64,000 nt of DNA from NCBI RefSeq assembly GCF_031628175.1, contig NZ_JAVLVT010000005.1, positions 124,001-188,000 on the forward strand, given 5' to 3'. Below, piece after piece: positions 16,837 to 24,542 of this stretch. Below the pieces are notes generated by a model. That model made no database searches, was not told the DNA's origin, and saw only the letters and a list, made by a program, of their open reading frames with translations. The position numbers were made by a program, and so were the translations under genes. The number at the start of each line of letters is the position of its first letter. The first letter of the stretch is position 1. The DNA is from Lipingzhangella_A rawalii. Its GTDB lineage: Bacteria; Actinomycetota; Actinomycetes; Streptosporangiales; Streptosporangiaceae.

Positions 16837-17113
16837 GGGGGCTGGCTCCGTTACTCGGCACGGGAACGGGGGGTTCGGGTGGTTCCGGTGGTGCCCCGGG
16901 AGTATGGGGACACCTGGTCGCGCATCCGGGCGGGGCTCGAATCGGAACTTGTTTCAACATGGACCTTACTGAAAGGTAACTCGTGGGAGAAGGGTGCGGC
17001 CCCAGTCGTAACCGAAGTGCGAAGCTACCGTCGTCGTCCTGGGCAGGAACCCGCCCGGGGCCATTGTCGTGGGAACGGGGTGCTGTCCGGTGCGCACCAT
17101 AGACTGGCTGTTG

Positions 17114-17830
17114 ATGAGGCGGATGCGAGCTGTGGTGAACCGGTCCCGCGAGCCCGGCGGATTGGTGTACGGCGGGCGGCGGCTCTCCGGCCGCATTGCT
17201 GGGCGCCTGGCCGCGCTCAGTACGGGACGTCCCGGCGTGATGCTGCTGGGAACCCTCAGCCTGGCCGGTGGCCTCGGCTACGTCGCCCTCGTCGGCACGA
17301 ACCTGGCGACCACGCCCCAGCCCCCCGAACCCGACGAGGTCGATGCCGTCGGCCTGATCCAGAACACTCCCAACGCTCCGACGGCGGTCCTGCACATCAC
17401 TGTCGACGACGGTGTGGACGACGATTCCGACGAGCCCGACGAGCCCGACGACACTGACGACCCCGACGAGACTGACGACGGTGCGGACGCCGAGGACAGC
17501 GACGAGGACGCCGCTGGGGACACGAACGGCGGAGAGTCCCCGCAGGCGGAGGACGATCCCGAGCCCCTGGGGGACAGCGAGCACCGGGTCATCTGCCGCG
17601 GTGATGCCGACGCCGATCCGGAAGCGTGCGCCTTGGTCGGTGAGCTCGACGACCCCTTCGCCGAGGCCGATGACGACGCCAACTGCACCGACGTGAGCTA
17701 CGGACCGGAGCGCGCCACCATCTCGGGATATTGGGACGGCGAGCAGGTCGATACGGTCCTCACCCGGGACGGGTCCTGCGCGGAGGCGCGGTGGCAGCGT
17801 CTGCGTCCGTTGACCCAGCCGGCCGAATAG
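17114..17830 (+). CDS. Membrane-anchored SSI-like (subtilisin-inhibitor-type) protein with acidic linker
   Basis: 238 residues from the ATG at 17114 (other starts at 17069 and 17123 are possible). A membrane helix at about 37-57 is followed by a 60-residue linker of almost pure Asp/Glu/Ala/Pro. The last ~80 residues carry the Streptomyces subtilisin inhibitor pattern: VICRG..DPEACALV, then NCTDVSYGPERATISGYW and GSCAEARW, with cysteine spacing that fits the two family disulfides. SSI proteins block secreted serine proteases. A membrane-tethered form with a polyacidic spacer is unusual. It runs divergently from the VWA pair, 277 bases apart. Confidence 0.78.
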   Translation: MRRMRAVVNRSREPGGLVYGGRRLSGRIAGRLAALSTGRPGVMLLGTLSLAGGLGYVALVGTNLATTPQPPEPDEVDAVGLIQNTPNAPTAVLHITVDDGVDDDSDEPDEPDDTDDPDETDDGADAEDSDEDAAGDTNGGESPQAEDDPEPLGDSEHRVICRGDADADPEACALVGELDDPFAEADDDANCTDVSYGPERATISGYWDGEQVDTVLTRDGSCAEARWQRLRPLTQPAE

Positions 17831-17862
17831 CGGCGCGGGTGCGTTGGAGAGGAGCGAGCACA

Positions 17863-18783
17863 ATGGGCGGGTATGTACTGGTGCCCTGGGAGCGCAATCG
17901 TGAGAACGCTCCGGCAGGGCTGGACGTGGCGGTGTTCGACGGCCACACCAAGCCGCCCGAGGCCTCGGTTCTGGAGCGGGTGGAGTTCTACGTCCTGCCC
18001 TATGTCCACTTCGACCGGGAGGCGGCGCGTAGCTCGGTGCGCCTGCTGGGGCACCTGCCTCGGCTGCGGGCCGTGCAGACCCTGACCGCCGGCTACGACC
18101 ATCTGGTGGGGCGGCTGCCTCCGGACGTAACCCTGTGCAACGGGCGGGGGCTGCATGACGCGAGTACCGCCGAACACGCCCTGGCGCTCCTGCTCGCTGC
18201 CCAGCGCGAGTTGCCCCGCTGGTTCGCGGCCCAGCAGCGTCGGGTGTGGGAGCCGGAGGCCACCGGCTCACTCGCTGATTCCCGGGTGCTCATCGTTGGC
18301 TACGGAAGTATCGGCGCGGCGATCGAACGGCGGCTGCTGGCGTGTGATGCCGAGGTTGTGCGTGTGGCGCGGCACGCGCGGCCGGATGAGGATGTGCATC
18401 CGGTCGCGGAACTGCCGGATCTCCTCCCCGGCTGTGACATTGTCGTTCTGGTGGCGCCGCTGACCGAGGACACGCGCGGCCTGCTCGGGCCGCGGGAGCT
18501 GGGACTGCTGCCGGATGGTGCGCTCGTTGTCAACGTCGGCCGTGGGCCGGTTCTGGACACCGCTGCGCTGCGTGCCGAGCAGGGCCGAATTCGGGCAGCA
18601 CTGGACGTGACCGACCCGGAGCCACTGCCGTCCGATGATCCGCTCTGGACCACTCCGGGTGTGGTGATCACACCGCACGTGGCCGGCGGTTCCGCCACGT
18701 TCTACCCGCGGGCGCGCCGCTTCGTCGACACCCAGCTACAGCGCTGGGCCACCGGCCAGCAGCTACACAATGTAGTTATGTGA
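17863..18783 (+). CDS. D-isomer-specific 2-hydroxyacid dehydrogenase
   Basis: 306 residues starting at the ATG at 17863 after a clear GGAGAGGAG ribosome site. It has the NAD-binding motif GYGSIG (146-151), catalytic Arg in VNVGRG, Glu in DVTDPEP and His in TPHVAGGS, the standard Arg-Glu-His set of this family. It probably reduces a 2-keto acid to a D-2-hydroxyacid (or the reverse) with NAD(H) in the cytoplasm; the substrate cannot be read from the sequence. It is 32 bases downstream of the SSI-like gene on the same strand and may share its transcript. Confidence 0.9.
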   Translation: MGGYVLVPWERNRENAPAGLDVAVFDGHTKPPEASVLERVEFYVLPYVHFDREAARSSVRLLGHLPRLRAVQTLTAGYDHLVGRLPPDVTLCNGRGLHDASTAEHALALLLAAQRELPRWFAAQQRRVWEPEATGSLADSRVLIVGYGSIGAAIERRLLACDAEVVRVARHARPDEDVHPVAELPDLLPGCDIVVLVAPLTEDTRGLLGPRELGLLPDGALVVNVGRGPVLDTAALRAEQGRIRAALDVTDPEPLPSDDPLWTTPGVVITPHVAGGSATFYPRARRFVDTQLQRWATGQQLHNVVM

Positions 18784-18794
18784 TGTAGGTCACA
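18779..18794 (+). promoter_or_regulatory. Crp-type operator (TGTGA-N6-TCACA) before the NlpC/P60 gene
   Basis: A perfect match to the Crp consensus half-sites with 6-bp spacing: TGTGA at 18779-18783 and TCACA at 18790-18794. The centre is about 33 bp upstream of a TAGACT -10 element (18819-18824), which places the site near -44, close to a class II activator position. In mycobacteria, Crp controls related cell-wall genes such as rpfA. The site overlaps the last codons of the dehydrogenase gene. Confidence 0.7.
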
Positions 18795-18862
18795 CGGCGG
18801 CCGTGCATAAGGATTCGTTAGACTCGCCCTGCGGACCGAAACCGCGGAGTCGGCGAGGATAA

Positions 18863-20119
18863 GTGAGGTCCCCAGTGCACGGTCCCACGGTGCGACACCC
18901 GCGAATACCGGACCCCCGAGTGATTACGCTTCGTGGTCGAGATGTGCTCGGTACGGTGGTTCTGACCACTCTGCTCTGTGCCACGGTCAGCGCGCCGGCC
19001 GCCTGGGCCGACCCCACGCCCGAGGCCGGGCCACCCACGGACGTTCCCCGGCCGGCAGTGCCTGGAGCCCCCGCAGAGCCGGAGGTCGCTGATCCTGGTG
19101 CCGTTGCCGCAGCGCCGGAGGTCGCTCCGCTGGAGGAGACCCGCTCCGCCCAGTATTTCGCGGTCGATGACGAGGCCATCGCCCCGGACCGGGTTGAGGA
19201 GATCGCGGAGCTCGAGCACGTTGAGCATGTCGAGCAGGTGGACGCGGCCCGGGTCACCATTGACGGTGAGGTCACCTCCGTTCTGGGGGTCGACCCGGAC
19301 ACCTTCCGCGCCTACGCCCCGGCCCCCTCCGCCGAGTCCGACGAGGTTTGGGCGGGTGTGGCCGACGGTCATCTGGCCCTGTCCCACGAGCTCGGCCAGG
19401 AGCGGGACCTCGATGTGGGCAGCACGGTCACCGTGTCCGGGGCCGCGGGGGATGTCGAGCATGAGGTGTGGACCCACGCCACGTCCGGAGTCGCCGGAAT
19501 CGACGCCCTGGCCGCACGGGACGTGACCGGGGATCTGGGTTTCCCCGAGGGAAACGCCGTGCTGGTCAGCGCTCCCGAGGCCGATCTGTGGGAACTGCGG
19601 GACGATCTCGAGGAGCTGCTCGGGGTCCCCGGCGCTGACGCTGACGCCACCGAGGACGACGGTCGCCAGCCCAACCCCTCCCTTCAGCTGCTGGTGGACC
19701 ACCCGGAGGAGGCTCCCCCCGGCACCGGAGAGGCGGTCGCGGGGGACACCCTGGAGGCCATGATCGCGGCGGCGGAGAGTCAGCTGGGTGTTCCCTACGT
19801 GTGGGGTGGCGACTCCCCCGGGGGCGGGTTCGACTGTTCGGGGCTGGTCCAGTGGGCCTTCACCCAGGCGGGTGTCCAGGTGCCGCGGGTCGCGGCCGAC
19901 CAGTGGGCCGCCGCGGGGCAACAGATCCCCTTCGCCGAGGCCGAACGGGGGGATCTGCTCTTCTGGCGCAGTGACCCCACGGCTCCGGGCCACATTTCCC
20001 ATGTGGCGATCTACCTCGGTGGCGACACGATGCTGGAGGCCCCGCGCAGCGGCGATGTGGTGAAGTACAGCGACGTTCGCACCGCGAATATGGCTGGTGC
20101 CGTTCGCGTCGCCCACTGA
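18863..20119 (+). CDS. Secreted NlpC/P60 peptidase with MacB/FtsX-like extracellular domain
   Basis: 418 residues with a signal peptide (about 22-49, cleavage after AWA), an acidic/Pro linker, a middle domain (about 95-255) and a C-terminal NlpC/P60 domain (about 295-418). The catalytic Cys is in FDCSGL (Cys325) and His in HISHVAIYLG (His380). NlpC/P60 enzymes cut peptidoglycan stem peptides outside the cell. The middle domain (with GVDPDTFR, then DLDVGSTVTVSG) resembles the MacB/FtsX periplasmic core domain. GTG at 18863 chosen for its GAGG site; GTG at 18875 is an alternative. Confidence 0.88.
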   Translation: MRSPVHGPTVRHPRIPDPRVITLRGRDVLGTVVLTTLLCATVSAPAAWADPTPEAGPPTDVPRPAVPGAPAEPEVADPGAVAAAPEVAPLEETRSAQYFAVDDEAIAPDRVEEIAELEHVEHVEQVDAARVTIDGEVTSVLGVDPDTFRAYAPAPSAESDEVWAGVADGHLALSHELGQERDLDVGSTVTVSGAAGDVEHEVWTHATSGVAGIDALAARDVTGDLGFPEGNAVLVSAPEADLWELRDDLEELLGVPGADADATEDDGRQPNPSLQLLVDHPEEAPPGTGEAVAGDTLEAMIAAAESQLGVPYVWGGDSPGGGFDCSGLVQWAFTQAGVQVPRVAADQWAAAGQQIPFAEAERGDLLFWRSDPTAPGHISHVAIYLGGDTMLEAPRSGDVVKYSDVRTANMAGAVRVAH

Positions 20120-20207
20120 GTCCCGCAGCCGTCTCGCCTGTGGCGCCGGCAGGCACGGTGGCCGGGGTGTCGGACCTCGGCTCCACGAGCAAGGGGAAGT
20201 CGTCGGT

Positions 20208-20242
20208 GGTGGGGGCCGGCCCGCGCCGGCGCGGCCCCCACC
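20208..20242 (+). terminator. Hairpin terminator after the NlpC/P60 gene
   Basis: An 11-bp stem GGTGGGGGCCG/CGGCCCCCACC with a GC-rich 13-base loop, followed by CTTCTCCC, about 90 bases after the stop codon. Confidence 0.75.
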
Positions 20243-20482
20243 CTTCTCCCGCGACACATCCAGCCGGGAGGGGAGGGCTGGCGACATCGCGGGAGTGAAC
20301 GCAGGGCGGTTACTGAGGGAGGGGGCGTCAGCAACGTGGCCCTGCTGATGGCCATTCGATTATCGGTCAGCTATATCGGTAATTGAATAGCCGAACAGAA
20401 GTCAACATATGACGCGCGCTGCCACCTTGGCAACCGTACGAAACATACGTTAGCAGCGAAAAGAGGCCGTAAACCGGAACAG
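20243..20482. other. AT-richer intergenic region between convergent genes
   Basis: No gene is supported. The stretch 20350-20470 is clearly richer in A+T than its surroundings and contains ATTATCGGTCAGC..ATCGGTAATTG and GTACGAAACATACGTTAG. It may carry a promoter or regulatory RNA signal, but no complete -35/-10 pair was found. Confidence 0.3.
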
Positions 20483-21199
20483 TCACGGCAAATCGGAAAC
20501 AATGTCGCGTGCGGCCCCATGGACCCGTTCGCCAAGTCGCAGCGGAGCCTCACCACGATCCCGTGTCTCCAGGTACACCACGGCGACCGCGGCGAGGGTG
20601 GTCCGGGTGGCCACCGGTGCGGCTACGGCCGACATCCCGGCGAGTACCTCGCTGTGCGAGTAGGCCCAGCCTCGCTCTCGGGCCGTGCTCACCTCGGGAC
20701 GTTCCTCGGCGGTGGGCGGGAGCGCCGACAACATCGCCATGCCGGGGGCGCCCCGGTTGATGGGATGGCGCATCCCGGGGGCGTAGGCCACGTGTCCCAT
20801 CGAATGTCGAGGTTCCACGGTGAGGAGGGTGACAGCCTCGTCCTGGGCCGGAACCACGATGAAGGCCGTCATCCGGGTTTCGTTGGCGAGTTCGGTGAGG
20901 ACGGGGGTCGCGGCGCTCTGGAGGCTGTGGGACACCCCCCGGGCCAGGCTGGGCAGACCAAGGCCCAGCTCGTAGTTGCCCTCACTGGTGCGGGCCACGA
21001 GTCGGTGATCCTCCAGGGTGCGCACCATCCGGTACACGATCGACCGGTGCACCCCCAGCGTCGTCGCCAGTGCGGCGATACTCATCGGTCCGCCGGCGTC
21101 GCGCAGGGCTTGCAGAACCTGGAGTCCGCGGTCGAGCGTTTGGGAACGGGTGCCCTGGGTGCGGGCCTCCGGGTGGGGCTGGGGGATGCTCTGAACCAT
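20483..21199 (-). CDS. IclR-family transcriptional regulator
   Basis: 238 residues: a winged helix-turn-helix at about 20-80 (SIAALATTLGVHRSIVYRMV) and an IclR ligand domain (about 95-235). IclR proteins often control aromatic-acid catabolism, including homogentisate pathways, by binding palindromic operators. It lies next to the gamma-glutamyltransferase gene on the same strand and near the divergent homogentisate operon, so that operon is its likely target. A near-palindrome at 21223-21246 just upstream of its own start may be an autoregulatory site. Confidence 0.9.
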   Translation of the reverse strand: MVQSIPQPHPEARTQGTRSQTLDRGLQVLQALRDAGGPMSIAALATTLGVHRSIVYRMVRTLEDHRLVARTSEGNYELGLGLPSLARGVSHSLQSAATPVLTELANETRMTAFIVVPAQDEAVTLLTVEPRHSMGHVAYAPGMRHPINRGAPGMAMLSALPPTAEERPEVSTARERGWAYSHSEVLAGMSAVAAPVATRTTLAAVAVVYLETRDRGEAPLRLGERVHGAARDIVSDLP

Positions 21200-21222
21200 A
21201 CGGGCACCTCGCTGTTCGCTCA

Positions 21223-21246
21223 GCGATTATCCATATCCATAGTCGC
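21223..21246. promoter_or_regulatory. Near-palindrome upstream of the IclR gene (possible operator)
   Basis: GCGATTAT and ATAGTCGC arms (7 of 8 pairs) flank the 8-base core CCATATCC, 24 bases before the IclR start codon. The position fits autoregulation, but no binding consensus is known for this protein. Confidence 0.4.
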
Positions 21247-21506
21247 ACAAATTCTACGCCGGATTCATGATCCTTATCACCTACGTCACGGCTGCGTGTG
21301 ACGTGCCTCTCACCAGGGTCGCTCCTCGGGGCTGCCCAGCAGTGCGGCGATGATGGTGCCGGCACCGGCGCCGGCGGCGGCACCATGGGACAGCAGACCG
21401 GGCGGCCTGCCCCACGGGGCGCGGCGTCTCGGCTCGGTGTGGAATTCGCGGAGGGATGTTCCCGAGGCGCCGCGGCCCCGGAACCGCCGCCGACCGAATC
21501 GAGGTG

Positions 21507-21534
21507 CCGGATTGGCCCGGTGGGGCCAATCCGG
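21507..21534 (-). terminator. Hairpin terminator downstream of the gamma-glutamyltransferase gene
   Basis: A perfect 12-bp stem (CCGGATTGGCCC and its complement) with a 4-base loop, 20 bases after the stop at 21554. The remaining ~260 bases to the IclR operator show no gene. Confidence 0.85.
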
Positions 21535-21553
21535 TTCTGGGGTGGGATGCGCG

Positions 21554-23365
21554 CTACCGTCCGACCGCGTAGCCCTGAGCGCCGCGGGGGTTGGCGCCGG
21601 CGCGCAGCTGGCCCGTGTTCGGGTCCCGGGCCACGGCCGACAGGCGCCCCAGGGACCAGCCCCCCGAGCGCACCACCCGATGGCCACGCCGCTCCAGTTC
21701 GGCGATGGCTGTGTCCCCGTCCCCGTCCCCGTCCCCGTCCCCCAGCCGCGACTCGACCACCAGCTCTCCGGGAGCCATCTCGCGGGGATGGAAGGAGCTG
21801 GGCGCCGCATTGGTGTGGAACATGGGGGCGTCGATGCCCGCCTGAAGGTTCAGCCCACCGTGCACGAGCCGGAGGAAGTAGGTCAGCGACCACTGGTCCT
21901 GTTGGTCGCCGCCCGGGGTTCCCAGAGCCAGGACCGGCTCGCCGCCGGCCGTCACCAGGGTGGGGCTGAGTGTGGTGCGTGGGCGTTTGCGTGGGGCGAG
22001 AACGCTGGGGGAGCGCGGGTCCAGCCAGAACATCTGCGCGCGTGTGCCCAGCGCGAAACCCAGTCCCGGAACCACCGGGGAACTGCTGAGCCAGCCACCG
22101 CTCGGCGTGGCCGCCACCATGTTGCCCTCGGCATCAACCACGTCGAGATGGCAGGTGTCCCCGCGGTGCTCCCCGGTACGGCTCACGGTCGGTTCACCGG
22201 TGGCGCCCGTGGCGGTCTCGGTGGTCCCCGCCAGGACCGGCGGTACGACGAAGGGGTGGCGTCCGTCCGGAGCACCGGGCCGTAGCTCCAGGGAGGCGCT
22301 GTCCGCCTGGGTTACTAGCCGGGCACGTTCGGCCGCGTACTCCCGGGAGAGGAGCGTGGCCAGGGGAACGTCAACCATGCTCGGGTCGCCGTACCATGCC
22401 TCCCGGTCGGCCAGAGCGAGCTTGGCGACCTCGGTGACCAGGTGCACGAACTCCGCCGAGTCGTGGGCCACCTCGTCGATACCCAGTTCCCGCAACATCC
22501 CCAGCTGCTGGAGGAACACCGGCCCCTGGCCCCACGGGCCGGTCTTGTGCACCGTGTAGCCGTGGTAGTCGAGCTGGGTGGTGGGCTCGTAGTGGGCTCG
22601 CCAGTCGGCCAGGTCGTCCCCGCTGAGCAGCGCCCGCTGAAACTCGCCGCTGCCGTCGGGGACGGGGCGGGACAGGAACGCCAGGATTCGCTCGGCCACG
22701 AAGCCCTCCCGCCACAGGTGCCGGGCCGCGTCGATCTGGCTGTCGCGGGCGTGGGGCGCCTGCGCTTCGGCCTCGGTGACGAGCCGCTCGTAGGTCGCGG
22801 CCAGATCCGGGTTGCGGTGCGTGGCCATAGCTTCCGGGGGTGCCCCCCGGTCCAGCCAGACCTCGGCCGAGCTCGGCCAGTATCGGGTGAAGATCGGCTC
22901 GACAGCCGCGATCTTGTCCGCGATCTGCGGCAGGATCGGGAAGCCACGGTGGGCATAGCCGATCGCCGGCGAGAGGACCTCACGGAGGGACATCCGTCCG
23001 TGGTCGCGTAGCAGGGTCAACCAGGCGTCGAAGGCGCCCGGCACACACGCGGCCAGGACCCCACTTCCCGGCAGGCGGTCCCGCCCCGCGAGTGCCTCAG
23101 GTGTGGCCGCGGCGGGTGCCGGGCCCTGGCCACACAGCACCTGCGGCTGGTCTCCGGCGGCCTGGAGCAGGATCGGGACCTCGCCACCGGGGCCGTTCAG
23201 GTGCGGTTCCACCACCTGGAGGGTGAAGCCGGCGGCGACCGCCGCATCGAAGGCGTTGCCGCCGCGTTCGAGTACCGACATGCCCACGGCGCTGGCCAGC
23301 CAGTGCGTGGAGGCGACCATTCCGTGTTCGCCGCGCAGTTCGGGACGGGTCTGGACCGTCGGCAT
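21554..23365 (-). CDS. Gamma-glutamyltransferase family protein
   Basis: 603 residues of the Ntn-hydrolase GGT family, which cleaves gamma-glutamyl bonds after self-processing. N-terminal GGNAFDAAVAAGF and HLNGPGGE are typical. The likely processing and catalytic nucleophile is Thr404 in GDTCHLDVVDAEGN. There is no signal peptide, so it is closer to the cytoplasmic YwrD-type members than to secreted GGT. It diverges from the MBL-monooxygenase-homogentisate operon with a shared 170-base promoter region. That placement suggests a gamma-glutamylated aromatic substrate or a linked detoxification step; this is inference. A (GD)n tract near residue 548 is encoded by five GTCCCC repeats. Confidence 0.9.
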   Translation of the reverse strand: MPTVQTRPELRGEHGMVASTHWLASAVGMSVLERGGNAFDAAVAAGFTLQVVEPHLNGPGGEVPILLQAAGDQPQVLCGQGPAPAAATPEALAGRDRLPGSGVLAACVPGAFDAWLTLLRDHGRMSLREVLSPAIGYAHRGFPILPQIADKIAAVEPIFTRYWPSSAEVWLDRGAPPEAMATHRNPDLAATYERLVTEAEAQAPHARDSQIDAARHLWREGFVAERILAFLSRPVPDGSGEFQRALLSGDDLADWRAHYEPTTQLDYHGYTVHKTGPWGQGPVFLQQLGMLRELGIDEVAHDSAEFVHLVTEVAKLALADREAWYGDPSMVDVPLATLLSREYAAERARLVTQADSASLELRPGAPDGRHPFVVPPVLAGTTETATGATGEPTVSRTGEHRGDTCHLDVVDAEGNMVAATPSGGWLSSSPVVPGLGFALGTRAQMFWLDPRSPSVLAPRKRPRTTLSPTLVTAGGEPVLALGTPGGDQQDQWSLTYFLRLVHGGLNLQAGIDAPMFHTNAAPSSFHPREMAPGELVVESRLGDGDGDGDGDTAIAELERRGHRVVRSGGWSLGRLSAVARDPNTGQLRAGANPRGAQGYAVGR

Positions 23366-23462
23366 AGTCCTCCTTCGCCGGGATTGTGCGTGGAGACACC
23401 CTACGGGGCGTGCGGTGGCGCCCGGGGACGGCGGTCGCGACGGGAAATCCCGCCGTCACCTA

Positions 23463-23491
23463 TTGATCGTGTGCTGGGTCACACCTATGCT
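23463..23491 (+). promoter_or_regulatory. Promoter of the homogentisate operon with a palindrome in the spacer
   Basis: -35 TTGATC (23463-23468), a 17-base spacer and -10 TATGCT (23486-23491) form a near-consensus SigA-type promoter 48 bases upstream of the chosen MBL start. The spacer holds the inverted repeat GTGTG-CTGGGT-CACAC (23469-23484), well placed for repression by a bound regulator such as the nearby IclR protein. Confidence 0.65.
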
Positions 23492-23538
23492 GAGTTCTAA
23501 ATACGCACTTACTGTTCTATATGCGAAAGGCGGACGGC

Positions 23539-24498
23539 ATGGGGCGCCCCTTCGCCAGCTCGGCGGATGTGACCGAGAAACGCCAGACCCTCGAGGTGAT
23601 CGCGGACGGTGTGTACGCCCGCACCGCTGAGGGGGACCCCAACATCGGAGCAGTCGAGGGGGAGGACTTCCTCGTCTGCTTCGAAGCACTGGCCACCCCC
23701 GCAGCGGCCCGGGAATGGCTTGCCCAGCTGCGCGAACACACCGACAAACCCATCCGCTACCTGGTGCTGTCGCACTACCACGCGGTCCGGGTCCTGGGCG
23801 CGGCCGCGTTCGACGCTGAGGTCACCGTCGCCCACGAACACACGCGTGCGCTGATCGCCGAACGAGGCCAACAGGACTGGGACTCGGAGTACGGTCGGAT
23901 GCCCCGCCTGTTCCGGGAACCCGAGACCATCCCCGGCCTGACCTGGCCGACGGTCACCTTCGCCGACCGGATGACCATCGACCTCGGCGGCGACCGTGGC
24001 GAGCTCCAGCTTCAGCATCTGGGACGGGGACACACCGCCGGCGACATCGTCGCCTGGCTTCCCCAACAGCGAGTCCTGTTCGCCGGTGACCTCGTGGAGG
24101 CCGAAGCGGCCCTGTACACCGGGGACGCCTACCACCACGAGTGGGCCCGGGGCACCCTGGACCGAATCGCCGAGCTGGACGCCGTTGCCCTGGTCGGGGG
24201 GCGTGGAGATGTCGTCCACGGACGCGCGTCGGTCACGGCGGCCATCGCCCAGACCCGTGGCTTCCTGGAGGTCATGATCGAGCAGGTCGGCGCCGTCCAC
24301 CGTCGTGGCGGCAGCCTCACCGAGGCGTTCGAGGCCGCCCACGCCGCCCTCGCCCCCACCTACGGGGACTGGCCCATCTTCGAGCACTGCCTCCCGTTCG
24401 ACGTCGCCCGGCTGTGGGAAGAACTCGACGGGGTGGAACATCCCACCATCTGGACCGCCCACCGGGACCGCGAGGTCTGGGCGCAGTTGCAGGGCTGA
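23539..24498 (+). CDS. MBL-fold hydrolase with incomplete dinuclear metal site
   Basis: 319 residues of the metallo-beta-lactamase fold. The usual HxHxDH motif reads HYHAVR, so the first two His remain but the Asp and third His (second metal site) are replaced. A downstream GRGHTAGD supplies the third ligand of site 1, and FAGDLV gives the bridging Asp. A single-metal enzyme is therefore likely. Substrate unknown; the operon position points to an ester or lactone step in aromatic catabolism. The ATG at 23539 follows AAAGGCGG; the upstream ATG at 23521 has no ribosome site. Confidence 0.85.
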   Translation: MGRPFASSADVTEKRQTLEVIADGVYARTAEGDPNIGAVEGEDFLVCFEALATPAAAREWLAQLREHTDKPIRYLVLSHYHAVRVLGAAAFDAEVTVAHEHTRALIAERGQQDWDSEYGRMPRLFREPETIPGLTWPTVTFADRMTIDLGGDRGELQLQHLGRGHTAGDIVAWLPQQRVLFAGDLVEAEAALYTGDAYHHEWARGTLDRIAELDAVALVGGRGDVVHGRASVTAAIAQTRGFLEVMIEQVGAVHRRGGSLTEAFEAAHAALAPTYGDWPIFEHCLPFDVARLWEELDGVEHPTIWTAHRDREVWAQLQG

Positions 24499-24542
24499 GC
24501 CCCTCGCCACCGGACGTTCGCCGCACCGACCCGGGAGAGACC

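Noticed and set aside
23469..23484. Crp site in the homogentisate promoter
   Set aside because: TGTG-N6-CACA is two bases shorter than the Crp consensus spacing, so a different regulator is more likely.
24141..24542. N-terminal extension of the FAD monooxygenase to 24141
   Set aside because: It would overlap the MBL gene by more than 350 bases; the ATG at 24543 has a good ribosome site and starts at the normal N-terminus.
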